Source of the DNA: Rhodobiaceae bacterium
Lineage (GTDB): Bacteria > Pseudomonadota > Alphaproteobacteria > Rhizobiales > Tepidamorphaceae
Reading direction: 5' to 3'
DNA length: 64,000 nt
Assembly: GCA_020637895.1 (NCBI GenBank)
Contig: JACKJP010000002.1
Location: forward strand, 496,001 to 560,000
In this document: one piece after another, positions 42,269 through 50,674 of the stretch
How positions within the stretch are numbered: position 1 is the stretch's first letter
Layout of the letters: the number at the start of each line of letters is the position of its first letter
Translations under genes and position numbers: made by a program
The notes under the pieces: model-generated
The model's input: the letters and a program-made list of their open reading frames with translations, nothing else
Told to the model about the DNA's origin: nothing
Database searches by the model: none

Positions 42269-43120
42269 ATGGCCATCGTCAGACTTGGGCTCATCGGGGA
42301 CAACATCGCTCGGTCGCAGTCTCCACGACTTCACGTCGAGGCCGGGCGGCTCTGCGGGCTGCACGTTACCTATGAGCGGCTGATCCCGCGCGATCTGGAC
42401 ATGGACTTCAGTTCCGTCTTCGCGCGGTGCGCCGGAGAGGGCTATCGCGGCATCAACGTGACCTACCCCTACAAGGAACGCGTGGTCGGCCTGCTGGCCT
42501 CGCCCGATCGCCAGACGGCGATGATCGGCGCCTGCAACACGGTGATCTTCACAGCCAGAGGGCCGGCCGGGCACAACACCGATTTCTCCGGTTTCATGGC
42601 GGCGTTCCAGGCAAGGTTCGGCCGCGGCGCGCCGGGCATTGTCGCGATGGCGGGCGCGGGCGGCGTCGGCAAGGCGATCGCCTTTGCACTGGCCGGCCTC
42701 AAGGCCCGGCAGCTCAGACTGTACGATCCGGATGCAGGCAAGATGGCGGCGCTCGCTGAAGCGCTTCGCAGCGCCGGGACAGGTCTTGAAACTGTCTGCG
42801 CAGCCTCCGTGGACGAGGCGGCAGAAGGCGCCAACGGCCTCGTCAACTGCACGCCCATCGGCATGAGCGGTTATCCTGGCTCGGCGATGGAGACGCACCA
42901 CATGCGCGGCGCGGTCTGGGCGTTCGACGCGGTCTACACGCCGGTCGATACTGCGTTCCTGCGCCTTGCCGGCGAGCAGGGCCTTGAAGTGATCAGCGGC
43001 TATGAACTGTTCTTTCATCAGGGCATCGACGCGTTCCGCCATTTCACCGGTATCGACGTCGACGCGGCAGCGCTGCGCCGCGCGCTCGGCAGTGTGGGCA
43101 TGAAAAGGGAAGAGGCATGA
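42269..43120 (+). CDS. Shikimate/quinate dehydrogenase (AroE family)
   Basis: The 283-residue enzyme has the AroE substrate site (LIGDNIARSQSPRLH, INVTYPYKERVV with catalytic Lys, HNTDFSGFM) and Rossmann domain (AGAGGVGKAIAFALAGLKAR). It has SGYELFFHQGIDAFRHFTG near the end. It would interconvert shikimate and 3-dehydroshikimate (or quinate and dehydroquinate). Its stop overlaps the start of the dehydroshikimate dehydratase gene, so a catabolic role rather than aromatic amino acid synthesis is likely. An AT-rich leader at 42151-42200 may hold the promoter. Confidence 0.88.
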   Translation: MAIVRLGLIGDNIARSQSPRLHVEAGRLCGLHVTYERLIPRDLDMDFSSVFARCAGEGYRGINVTYPYKERVVGLLASPDRQTAMIGACNTVIFTARGPAGHNTDFSGFMAAFQARFGRGAPGIVAMAGAGGVGKAIAFALAGLKARQLRLYDPDAGKMAALAEALRSAGTGLETVCAASVDEAAEGANGLVNCTPIGMSGYPGSAMETHHMRGAVWAFDAVYTPVDTAFLRLAGEQGLEVISGYELFFHQGIDAFRHFTGIDVDAAALRRALGSVGMKREEA

Positions 43121-45015
43121 AGACGTCGATCGCGACCGTCTCGATCAGCGGCGACCTGAGGGAAAAGCTCGCGGCCATCGCCGCTGCCGGCTTCGATGGC
43201 GTTGAAATCTTTGAGAACGATTTCCTCGCCTTCGATGGCACGCCGGCCGATGTCGGCCGCATGGTGCGCGATCACGGGCTGGAGATCACGCTGTTCCAGC
43301 CCTTCCGCGATTTTGAGGGCCTGCCGGAACCGCAGCGCGGCCGCGCGTTCGACCGGGCGGAACGCAAGTTCGACCTGATGCAGGAACTCGGCACGGACCT
43401 TATGCTGGTCTGTTCCAGCGTCTCGCCGAACGCGCTTGGCGGCATCGACCGGGCGGCCGCCGATTTCCGCGAACTCGGCGAACGGGCCGGCAGGCGCGGT
43501 CTTCGCGTGGGCTACGAGGCGCTGGCGTGGGGACGCTATGTCAACGACCACCGCGATGCCTGGGAGGTGGTGCGGCGGGCCGACCATCCGGCGATCGGCA
43601 TCATCCTCGATTCCTTCCATACGCTGTCGCGCGGCATCGACCCGAAGACCATCTGCGCCATTCCCGGCGACAAGATCATGATCGTCCAGCTTGCCGATGC
43701 GCCGCGCCTGGAAATGGATCTGCTGTCATGGAGCCGCCACTACCGCAACATGCCGGGGCAAGGCGACCTGCCCGTCACCGACTTCATGCGCGCCGTCGCC
43801 TCGACTGGCTATGACGGCCCGCTGTCGCTTGAAATCTTCAACGACCAGTTCCGCGGCGGCTCGCCGCGAACCATCGCAGTCGACGGCCACCGCTCCCTCG
43901 TCAGCCTGATGGACGGCGTCCACCGGCTTGAACCTTCCATTGCCATCGACGTTCCGGAAATGCCGGACCGCGTCGGCGTCCGGGGGATCGAATTCGCCGA
44001 ATTCGCCGCCGACGAGCGTGAGGCGGCAGAGCTTGGCGACCTTCTGAAGACGATGGGGTTCAGCCCCTATGCGCATCACCGCTCAAAGGATGTGACCGTA
44101 TGGCGGCAGGGCGGCGACGGCGGCATCAACATCGTCGTCAATACCGAGCGCGAGGGACTTGCCCATTCCTCCTACATCGTTCACGGCACGAACGCCTATG
44201 CCATCGGCCTGAAGGTCGACGATGCGGCGGCAACGAGCGCGAGAGCCCGGGCGCTGGGGGCTGAACCCTTCGAGCAGGAGCGCGGCCCCGGCGAAATGAA
44301 GATCCCGGCGATCCGCGGCGTTTCCGGCGGGGTCATCTATTTTACCGACGGCGGCGACCTTTCCCACGTCTGGGAAGTGGAGTTCGAAACGCTGCCCGCT
44401 TCCGGCGAGAAGGGCGCGGGCCTGACCGGCATCGACCACATCGCGCAGACGATGAACTATGAGGAGATGCTGACCTGGGTGCTGTTCTACACCGCGATCC
44501 TGAAGACGAGAAAATCGCCGATGGTGGATGTCGTCGACCCCGGCGGCCTGGTGCGCAGCCAGGTGATCGAGGCGGAAGACGGCGGCAGGTTGCGCCTCAC
44601 CCTCAACGGCGCGGAAAACCGCAAGACGCTGGCCGGGCATTTCCTCGCCGAGAGTTTCGGCTCGTCGGTGCAGCATATCGCGTTTGCGACGGACGATATC
44701 TTCGCAACCGCGCAGGCGCTAAAAGCGAAGGGCTTCAGGCCGCTCGCCATCTCACCCAATTACTATGACGATCTGGATGCGCGCCTCGCGCTGGACGGCG
44801 ACCTGCTGAAGCGGCTTGAGGCGCACGACATCCTCTACGACCGCGACGCGAACGGGGAATATTTCCAGCTCTACAGCCAGAACTACGGCGAAGGCTTCTT
44901 TTTCGAGATCGTGGAGCGGCGCGGCGGCTATGCCGGCTATGGTGCGGCCAACGCCCAGTTCCGCATTGCCGCGCAGCACCGGGGCATGCGCCCGGCGGGC
45001 ATGCCGAAGCTTTAG
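43117..45015 (+). CDS. quiC: 3-dehydroshikimate dehydratase with HPPD-like C-terminal domain
   Basis: The 632-residue fusion has an N-terminal sugar-isomerase-type TIM barrel (residues 1-270: AAGFDGVEIFENDFLAFDGT, GIILDSFHTLSRG, SLEIFNDQFRGG with metal-binding Glu/Asp/His) and a C-terminal VOC/HPPD-like half. The latter keeps a 2-His-1-Glu set: TGIDHIAQTMN, SSVQHIAFATDD, GFFFEIVERRGG. This is the architecture of QuiC1 enzymes, which turn 3-dehydroshikimate into protocatechuate. It completes a route from imported shikimate/quinate to the beta-ketoadipate pathway, whose later genes are not in this window. Confidence 0.9.
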   Translation: MKTSIATVSISGDLREKLAAIAAAGFDGVEIFENDFLAFDGTPADVGRMVRDHGLEITLFQPFRDFEGLPEPQRGRAFDRAERKFDLMQELGTDLMLVCSSVSPNALGGIDRAAADFRELGERAGRRGLRVGYEALAWGRYVNDHRDAWEVVRRADHPAIGIILDSFHTLSRGIDPKTICAIPGDKIMIVQLADAPRLEMDLLSWSRHYRNMPGQGDLPVTDFMRAVASTGYDGPLSLEIFNDQFRGGSPRTIAVDGHRSLVSLMDGVHRLEPSIAIDVPEMPDRVGVRGIEFAEFAADEREAAELGDLLKTMGFSPYAHHRSKDVTVWRQGGDGGINIVVNTEREGLAHSSYIVHGTNAYAIGLKVDDAAATSARARALGAEPFEQERGPGEMKIPAIRGVSGGVIYFTDGGDLSHVWEVEFETLPASGEKGAGLTGIDHIAQTMNYEEMLTWVLFYTAILKTRKSPMVDVVDPGGLVRSQVIEAEDGGRLRLTLNGAENRKTLAGHFLAESFGSSVQHIAFATDDIFATAQALKAKGFRPLAISPNYYDDLDARLALDGDLLKRLEAHDILYDRDANGEYFQLYSQNYGEGFFFEIVERRGGYAGYGAANAQFRIAAQHRGMRPAGMPKL

Positions 45016-45064
45016 GCCGGGATGACGCCTGGCAGCGCGCCGGACAACCGCTCTCATCCCGGCC
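45015..45064 (+). terminator. Hairpin after quiC
   Basis: GGCCGGGATGA and TCATCCCGGCC form a perfect 11-base stem with a 28-base loop directly after the quiC stop codon. No T-run follows, but it most likely ends or stabilises the aroE-quiC transcript. Confidence 0.55.
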
Positions 45065-45070
45065 CGACTC

Positions 45071-45862
45071 ATGCATAGTGGCCGCATGAGAGCCCTCGCC
45101 ATCGAGCTTTGGTACTTCTTTATCGCCAATGCGCGCGCCAGCTATTTCGGCGCGTTCCTGCTGTCGCTGTTCCTGCTGACGGAAATCGTCGCCGTCCCCT
45201 TCATCAGCCGGTACGATTTCATCTTTCTGGCCGCCATTGCCTTTCAGGTGACGGCCCTGCTGATGCGCTTCGAGAGCCCGAAAGAATTCTTCGTCATCAT
45301 CCTCTTTCATATCCTCGCGACGATCATGGAGCTCTTCAAGACCAACCCGGAAATCGGCTCGTGGACCTATCCGGGCGTGAGCCAGACCTGGTTCACGCTC
45401 TATACGGTGCCGCTGTTCACCGGCTTTCTCTATTCGGCCGTCGGCAGCTATATCTCGCGCGCCTTTCTCTTCCTGAACCTCACCTATGAGCGGTTTCCCG
45501 CCACCATCCATCTGTGGGTTCTGGCGGTGCTGATCTATGTGAACTTCTTCACGCACCACTACACATACGATCTGCGCTATTTCCTGTTCGCCTATGCCGT
45601 GATCGTCTTCTTCCGCACGACCATTCATTTTCAGGTCTACAGGAAACGGTGCAGCATGCCTTTCCTGCTGTCGGCGCTGCTGACAGCCTTCTTCATCTGG
45701 ATTGCGGAAAATCTCGGCACCTTCACAAAGATATGGCTCTACCCCAGCCAGATCGAGCGCTGGCACCTGATCTCGCTGGGCAAGCTCGGCTCGTGGTTCC
45801 TGCTGCTGATCCTCAGCTTCGCACTGGTCTCGATTATTTATCGGGAGCGGATAAGGGGGTGA
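45071..45862 (+). CDS. DUF817 integral membrane protein
   Basis: The 263-residue protein has about seven transmembrane helices and the DUF817 family pattern (FFIANARASYFGAFLLSLFL, NPEIGSWTYPG, VPLFTGFLYSAVGSYISRAF, TYERFPATIHLWVLAVLIYV, WIAENLGTFTKIWLYPSQ). Function is unknown; the family resembles carotenoid-type membrane enzymes in layout only. ATG 45086 is an alternative start. It is the last core-type gene before the low-GC island. Confidence 0.85.
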   Translation: MHSGRMRALAIELWYFFIANARASYFGAFLLSLFLLTEIVAVPFISRYDFIFLAAIAFQVTALLMRFESPKEFFVIILFHILATIMELFKTNPEIGSWTYPGVSQTWFTLYTVPLFTGFLYSAVGSYISRAFLFLNLTYERFPATIHLWVLAVLIYVNFFTHHYTYDLRYFLFAYAVIVFFRTTIHFQVYRKRCSMPFLLSALLTAFFIWIAENLGTFTKIWLYPSQIERWHLISLGKLGSWFLLLILSFALVSIIYRERIRG

Positions 45863-45899
45863 GGCTACAGCGAGCGATTGAAATACAATCTTGGAAAAA

Positions 45900-45918
45900 T
45901 GGTGCCAGGGGCGGAATC
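45900..45918 (-). other. tRNA 3'-end fragment, probable attachment site of the island
   Basis: TGGTGCCAGGGGCGGAATC, read on the minus strand, is GATTCCGCCCCTGGCACCA. It has the exact layout of a tRNA 3' end: end of the T loop, 5-base T stem (TCCGC), 7-base acceptor strand (CCCTGGC), discriminator A and CCA. The rest of the tRNA is missing here. It sits exactly where GC content and gene style change, so it is best read as the att copy left by an element that integrated into a tRNA gene. The intact tRNA would be beyond the window's right edge. Confidence 0.6.
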
Positions 45919-46243
45919 ACATGAAAAACCAACCCCTTGTATCTATGCGCTTATTAGATCACTCTACTGCTCTTATACCCTGATTTTTACCCCCATTTTA
46001 AATTTTGGCTTTGGTTCGGTTCCCTAAGGCATTCATCAACAACGCCACAGTCCGTGATTGTGAGACATCAAACAGCTGCTACCATATTGTTGCCTCGGTA
46101 GGTGTTTGCCTCCTTCCCAGAGACCAAGATTTCAAACGGACACGCCGCACCTGAATGACACTACGTTAACCAAGCACTACTGACTGTCGGCAGACGATAT
46201 TAGCTTTTCCTGAGAATGCATCATATTTGGGGGGACTAGAGAA
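45919..46243. other. Non-coding gap at the left end of the island
   Basis: About 325 AT-richer bases without a credible gene. GGGGGGAC at 46228-46235 is the likely ribosome site for the next gene. I see no repeat, RNA gene or clear terminator in it other than the tRNA-like fragment that borders it. Confidence 0.5.
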
Positions 46244-47491
46244 ATGGAAGAAGCGCTGCTGAGAGAAATCTCAGAAAAATATCTACTGCCTTTCTTCTCC
46301 GGCGCTACCATTGAACTAAGCTCGACACCATCCAAAACGTCAGCTCGTGCCGTAGCTATTCTCTCTCCGCAGATTATCGGCTTCAAGGTGAACAAGGCGG
46401 ACAAATACCGCCTAAGATTTCGACGCGACCAACCATTTGCCCAAAAGACGGATCCAGCACGTGAGACGCTGCTCATAGAGTCGTTCGTCGGCATCTTGGG
46501 AACTATGGAAGAGCAGCTTAGTGGTCCCCTCAAAGACGACCTGCTTTCAACATTTCAACGACGTGTTGTGGCACGTGCCGCTGCTGACGATGGGGGAGAA
46601 CGGCAACTCCTTTCGGTGATCGACCAGATGGCTCAGTGGGCGACGAATCTATATGAGGGGGCCCCAATTGTGAGTGCGATCGGCATCGACCCAACTGCAA
46701 CGGGTTCCGAAGAATTGCCGCTGGAGAAGTTCAGCCAAGACGACTTCGCGGCAGTTCTTTCGAATGGGTTCGACACGTTATTAATCTTTGATCCCGCTCT
46801 CAATTTTTCGAGTCACTCCGTCTTGCCCCCAAATGGCGCCGCGTTGGAGAGCTGCCCCTGGCGACACGCTGCAATCGCGAACTGGACCAAAACGGAAAGC
46901 GGACGCGTAGCGGTTGTTCTCAATCGGCTTGGCGAAATTTTGGTATTCCGTGATGGGCTGCTTCTTTTCGCGCGACGTGGCGGCAAATGGCATTTCTTGA
47001 CCCATGGTCCGGTGCTCAACCAAATGGGGGTGCCCAAGAATAAGAGCATAAGAAGGGCGATCTACGAAACGGTTCTCGACGCCTCGTTCGCCCGCACTGG
47101 CGCTTGTCTTGGAGTTGTTCGGGCGAATTCTGGCCGGAAGTGGGAACATGCCGTAGCCGAATTAGACCGCCTAAACGGGGGTGCCTCTCGCAAGGCATTG
47201 TCCATTGCTCGGATCGTATCCAATAGAAAATTTCAAGATCTCGAACGGACGCTCCGCCAAGAACTGGTAGCCATCGATGGTGCAACCATAATTGATCACA
47301 AAGGCAATGTGCTTGCCGTCGGCGCAATCATTAGCCTCCCCGCAGGTAGCACCGGAGGCGGAAGGACTGCTGCGGCGAAGGAACTTGCTAAGCTTGGCCT
47401 GGGCGTAAAGGTCTCACAGGACGGAAGAATATCAGCGTATCGCCCCAGTAGCATGCCCCAAACTCCCGAGCTAGCATTTGAATTGATGTAA
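46244..47491 (+). CDS. Diadenylate cyclase-like (DisA_N/DAC-fold) protein
   Basis: The 415-residue protein has no signal peptide. The C-terminal half resembles the DAC fold: RLGEILVFRDGLLLFARRGG, YETVLDASFARTGACLGVV (about 274-292), IDGATIIDHKGNVLAVGAII (344-363, with the DGA motif at 345-347) and GGGRTAAAKELAKLGLGVKV (371-390) followed by SQDGRISAYR. In standard cyclases the last block reads GTRHRAA; the RHR triplet is not kept. The N-terminal 200 residues have no family I recognise and may be a sensor. It is the first island gene, alone on its strand segment. c-di-AMP synthesis, a different nucleotide, or an inactive sensor are all possible. Confidence 0.55.
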   Translation: MEEALLREISEKYLLPFFSGATIELSSTPSKTSARAVAILSPQIIGFKVNKADKYRLRFRRDQPFAQKTDPARETLLIESFVGILGTMEEQLSGPLKDDLLSTFQRRVVARAAADDGGERQLLSVIDQMAQWATNLYEGAPIVSAIGIDPTATGSEELPLEKFSQDDFAAVLSNGFDTLLIFDPALNFSSHSVLPPNGAALESCPWRHAAIANWTKTESGRVAVVLNRLGEILVFRDGLLLFARRGGKWHFLTHGPVLNQMGVPKNKSIRRAIYETVLDASFARTGACLGVVRANSGRKWEHAVAELDRLNGGASRKALSIARIVSNRKFQDLERTLRQELVAIDGATIIDHKGNVLAVGAIISLPAGSTGGGRTAAAKELAKLGLGVKVSQDGRISAYRPSSMPQTPELAFELM

Positions 47492-47594
47492 CGTTCACAT
47501 ATTCGACGCGCATTCAGAACATTGGCATTCAATCTCCTCCCACCACGAGGTACTGTGCGTACTACCCTAGGGCAATCCCTTGGGGCATCGCGAT

Positions 47595-47613
47595 GCTCCT
47601 CAACATGAGGAGC
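47595..47613 (+). promoter_or_regulatory. Hairpin masking the ribosome site of the AlpA-like gene
   Basis: GCTCCTC-AACAT-GAGGAGC is a perfect 7-base stem. Its 3' arm is the GAGGAG ribosome site, seven bases before the ATG at 47620. Folding would hide the site and limit translation. A similar arrangement precedes the gene at 52639. Confidence 0.5.
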
Positions 47614-47619
47614 TTCGTG

Positions 47620-47808
47620 ATGAGAATGTTGAGCAAGCGGCAGGTGAAAGAGTTGGTTCTGTACTCTCCGCAGCACATTGCGCGCCTAGAAGCAGCCGGC
47701 CAATTCCCCAAGCGGGTACAGCTAGGCAGTAACCGGGTGGGATGGGTTGAAGAAGAAGTACTGAGCTGGCTTCAACGACGCATCGACGCGCGCGATCAAC
47801 AGCACTGA
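47620..47808 (+). CDS. AlpA-family / excisionase-like DNA-binding protein
   Basis: The 62-residue protein is a winged-helix MerR-like AlpA domain: LSKRQVKELVLYSPQHIARL, EAAGQFPKRVQLGSNRVGWV, EEEVLSWLQRRIDAR. Such proteins act as excisionases or activators of integrase genes in mobile elements. The start at 47620 has GAGGAG at 47607-47612 inside a hairpin. A terminator follows at 47830. Confidence 0.85.
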   Translation: MRMLSKRQVKELVLYSPQHIARLEAAGQFPKRVQLGSNRVGWVEEEVLSWLQRRIDARDQQH

Positions 47809-47829
47809 CTCTCCTTCTGTGAGAGCGAG

Positions 47830-47858
47830 GAGAGCCGGCGGCGACGTCGGCTCTCTTT
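47830..47858 (+). terminator. Rho-independent terminator after the AlpA-like gene
   Basis: GAGAGCCG (47830-47837) pairs with CGGCTCTC (47848-47855) around a 10-base loop and runs into TTT. It lies 21 bases after the AlpA-like stop. Confidence 0.7.
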
Positions 47859-47949
47859 CATTTGCGTCTTCATTGAGGGGATAGGCTGGGGGATACGGTA
47901 TCCCCATCCAATTGCCGACGAAGTGATGCGCCTCGTCGCTCATACCGTC

Positions 47950-48011
47950 ACATGCAGAAACGCATGTGCAACAAATCTTGGCAGTAATCATGCAAAAGCA
48001 TAAGATTTTGC
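47950..48011. promoter_or_regulatory. Two inverted repeats upstream of the translocase operon
   Basis: The non-coding stretch 47859-48159 holds two palindromes: ACATGC-N6-GCATGT (47950-47967) and GCAAAA-N8-TTTTGC (47992-48011). Both are upstream of the gene pair starting at 48160 and could bind one of the island's small regulators. Nothing else is recognised in the stretch. Confidence 0.35.
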
Positions 48012-48159
48012 GTGATGTGGCCATTTAGGAGGCCGTTTGAACGGAGCGATGAGTATGCGTCCGTTCACCACCAATACTGAATTATTTGTCGAATTTTCAT
48101 TGAAACGATATTGCGCAAGATGCGCGTTCTGGCGTCTTGCTCCTAAGGAGACACCTTTC

Positions 48160-48582
48160 ATGAAAGTCTTTTTGCGACGCGCGCAGCGCGATGCTGGCCT
48201 CTTGGGCGGCAAAATCATCTTCTCCCTCGACGCCCGGATTGAACCCACACCGGAAGAAGCGGACGCGATCCGCAAATACAAACTTGGCGGAATTTCCGTC
48301 TACAACAGTGAGAGCGCCAAGAAACACGCGAGCGGCGTCGCCACCAATCTCGCAAGCGGTAAGGTATGGGGTACCGCAAAAGCGGCGGTAAGCGCTGGCA
48401 TGATGGCGCTGTCCCTGCGCTGCACGCTCGACAGCCTGACCAAGGGTCAGCACATCGAGTGCAAGGATATGGAGGAGCTACTCGGCGCCGAGGCGGCAAT
48501 CATCGAGGCGTGCAACACCGCCAAGGCGTTTCTCGAAGCGGCAGTAACATTCGATGGCCGGGAAGAAGTCATTGAAATTTGA
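48160..48582 (+). CDS. Hypothetical island protein upstream of the translocase
   Basis: The 140-residue protein is soluble (KVFLRRAQRDAGLLGGKIIF, SLDARIEPTPEEADAIRKYK, KGQHIECKDMEELLGAEAAI). I recognise no family. An AAGGAG site at 48145-48150, itself part of the palindrome CTCCTAAGGAG, supports the ATG at 48160 over earlier in-frame starts. Its end overlaps the translocase start by 29 bases, so the two are co-translated and may work together. Confidence 0.65.
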   Translation: MKVFLRRAQRDAGLLGGKIIFSLDARIEPTPEEADAIRKYKLGGISVYNSESAKKHASGVATNLASGKVWGTAKAAVSAGMMALSLRCTLDSLTKGQHIECKDMEELLGAEAAIIEACNTAKAFLEAAVTFDGREEVIEI

Positions 48583-50647
48583 GCCGCCGCGCCCATCCGC
48601 CTACACGCCCTTCCTCCGGCGGTTTACGGATGAGCGAGCGCGGGATTTGGCCGACACGATCTCTCTCTATGAACGCGTCACCGCGAAGCGTCGGGTGACG
48701 ATTTGGTCGCGCGATAACGTGTTGGCCAATGTCAGCAAACTGGCCTTTCGCCAAATCGCAGAAATCGTCCCCCTGCCAACGCAGGCAGCGATCGCGGATT
48801 CGCTCATAGCCTGTCAAATTGAGATACTTGCATTAGAGCACACCATCTTCGTGACGCCGGAGATTGACTGGAAGGCGGCGGTATTCACGTTGCAGGAGCA
48901 GGTCGATCTCCGCCGGTTCTTGCGTGCTCAGGAATATTTTCTGGCGAATGAAGAACATATCGCTGACGAGCTTGTCACGACGCTAACCAACCTCTTCGCC
49001 GGCATCGTCAGCGCGCTGCCGCCGCTATCTGACAACGCAGCGACCGGCGCACAATTCACCGTCCCATTGTTCACGATTGTTGCCGATCCGCACGACTTGG
49101 TCGATCGCATTGTCGGTACGCTGATGAAGCCTCATTTGGCTGAGAGAGGGTTGTTCACGACGCTCCAGGATACAATCTACCGCAATGCCTGCAACGCGTC
49201 TGGCGTCCCATATGATGCGGAGCCAAAGAAGCCACTCATCGCCCCGGCGGATTCCAGATTGCCGCCAGAAGCCCTTGTCGAAGCCTATCTAGGTGACACA
49301 CCGCTTTTTGACCTGTTGTCCGCGCAGGTCCCGTTTTCGCTCTCGGAACCAATACGGTTCGAGCACATGCACATCGTCGCCGGTAGCGGTCACGGAAAGA
49401 CCCAGACATTGCAGCAATTGATCCTGCATGATCTTGATGCCGTCGCGACCGGTCGCGCCTCGATCGTCGTCATCGACAGCCAAAGCGACCTCATCAACAA
49501 CATCGCCGGCATGAAGCTTTTCGCACCCGGTCAGCCGCTCGCTGAGCGGTTGGTGCTCATAGACCCGACAGACCTCGAATGGCCGGTAGCGCTCAATCTT
49601 TTCGACGCGGGGTTGGATCGGCTCGATCAATACTCACTGCTTGATCGCGAGCGGCTGACGAATAGCATCCTTGAACTGTACGACTTCGTGCTTGGGTCGC
49701 TGCTCGATGCCGGCATGACGCAGAAGCAGAACGTCATCTTCCGATACATCACCCGCCTCCTGATCCGTATTCCTGGAGCGACCATCCACACGCTACGAGA
49801 GCTGCTCGAAGACGGTGGCAGCGAACGGTATCGAACGCAGATTTCGGCGCTTAGCGGCTCTGCACGCGCATTTTTTGAGAATGAATTTGATGGCAAAGAA
49901 TTTGTCTCAACCAAGCGTCAGGTCTTACGTCGCCTCTATGGCATTCTCGAAAACCAGACCTTCGAGCGCATGTTCAGCCATCCGAAAAGCAAGCTCGACC
50001 TATTCTCTGAGATGAACGCTGGCAAAGTGATTTTGATCAACACAGCGAAGGATCTATTGAAGGAGAATGGCACCGAAATTTTCGGCCGGTTCTTTATCGC
50101 GATGATCGCGCAAGCCGCACAGGAGCGCGCGGTACTGCCGGCCCAGCAGCGGCTGCCGACATTTGTTTATATCGATGAAGCTAACGACTACTTCGATCGG
50201 AACATCGGCGTCATCCTGAGTCAGGCACGCAAATACAATGTCGGCATGGTGCTCGCCCATCAATTTCTTGGCCAGATCGACAGCAAGCTGCACGAGGCGG
50301 TTGCGGCGAACACATCAATCAAGTTCGCGGGAGGTGTCTCTTCAAAAGATGCTCGCGCATTGGCCGCTGACTTACGCACGGATGCCAGCTTTATTGAAGC
50401 GCAGCAGAAGCTCTCATTTGCAGCCTTCATAAAGGGGCAAACCAAGCACGCTGTCTCGCTCCGTGTGAGACCCGGCCAGATGGAGCAGTGTGAGAGATTG
50501 ACCGAACAGGAGCGACAACAGCAGCGCAATGCGATGCGCGGCCGATATGCCGTGCACTATTCAGAGCTCGCAAATGATAGCGAAATTGCAGTCGAACGCG
50601 ATCCCGCCGCCGACCAACCCGATGATGGGAAGCCCATGCCGTGGTGA
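48554..50647 (+). CDS. VirD4/TraD-like DNA-translocating ATPase
   Basis: The 697-residue ATPase of the conjugative coupling/HerA-like group has Walker A GSGHGKT (277-283), VVIDSQSDLINNI after it, Walker B TFVYIDEANDYFDRN (about 535-550) and an arginine-finger-like region LSQARKYNVGMVLAHQFLGQ. The first 260 residues are a variable domain without transmembrane helices, unlike classical TraD/VirD4. It may pump DNA or couple a relaxosome to a secretion channel supplied elsewhere. It overlaps a small unknown gene upstream; a metallophosphoesterase gene follows after 27 bases. Confidence 0.82.
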   Translation: MAGKKSLKFEPPRPSAYTPFLRRFTDERARDLADTISLYERVTAKRRVTIWSRDNVLANVSKLAFRQIAEIVPLPTQAAIADSLIACQIEILALEHTIFVTPEIDWKAAVFTLQEQVDLRRFLRAQEYFLANEEHIADELVTTLTNLFAGIVSALPPLSDNAATGAQFTVPLFTIVADPHDLVDRIVGTLMKPHLAERGLFTTLQDTIYRNACNASGVPYDAEPKKPLIAPADSRLPPEALVEAYLGDTPLFDLLSAQVPFSLSEPIRFEHMHIVAGSGHGKTQTLQQLILHDLDAVATGRASIVVIDSQSDLINNIAGMKLFAPGQPLAERLVLIDPTDLEWPVALNLFDAGLDRLDQYSLLDRERLTNSILELYDFVLGSLLDAGMTQKQNVIFRYITRLLIRIPGATIHTLRELLEDGGSERYRTQISALSGSARAFFENEFDGKEFVSTKRQVLRRLYGILENQTFERMFSHPKSKLDLFSEMNAGKVILINTAKDLLKENGTEIFGRFFIAMIAQAAQERAVLPAQQRLPTFVYIDEANDYFDRNIGVILSQARKYNVGMVLAHQFLGQIDSKLHEAVAANTSIKFAGGVSSKDARALAADLRTDASFIEAQQKLSFAAFIKGQTKHAVSLRVRPGQMEQCERLTEQERQQQRNAMRGRYAVHYSELANDSEIAVERDPAADQPDDGKPMPW

Positions 50648-50674
50648 AGACAAGATTGAGAGGGGGAAAATTTC

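Noticed and set aside
45863..46243. Complete tRNA gene at the island border
   Set aside because: Only the last 19 bases of a tRNA are present; upstream arms that would form the cloverleaf are missing.
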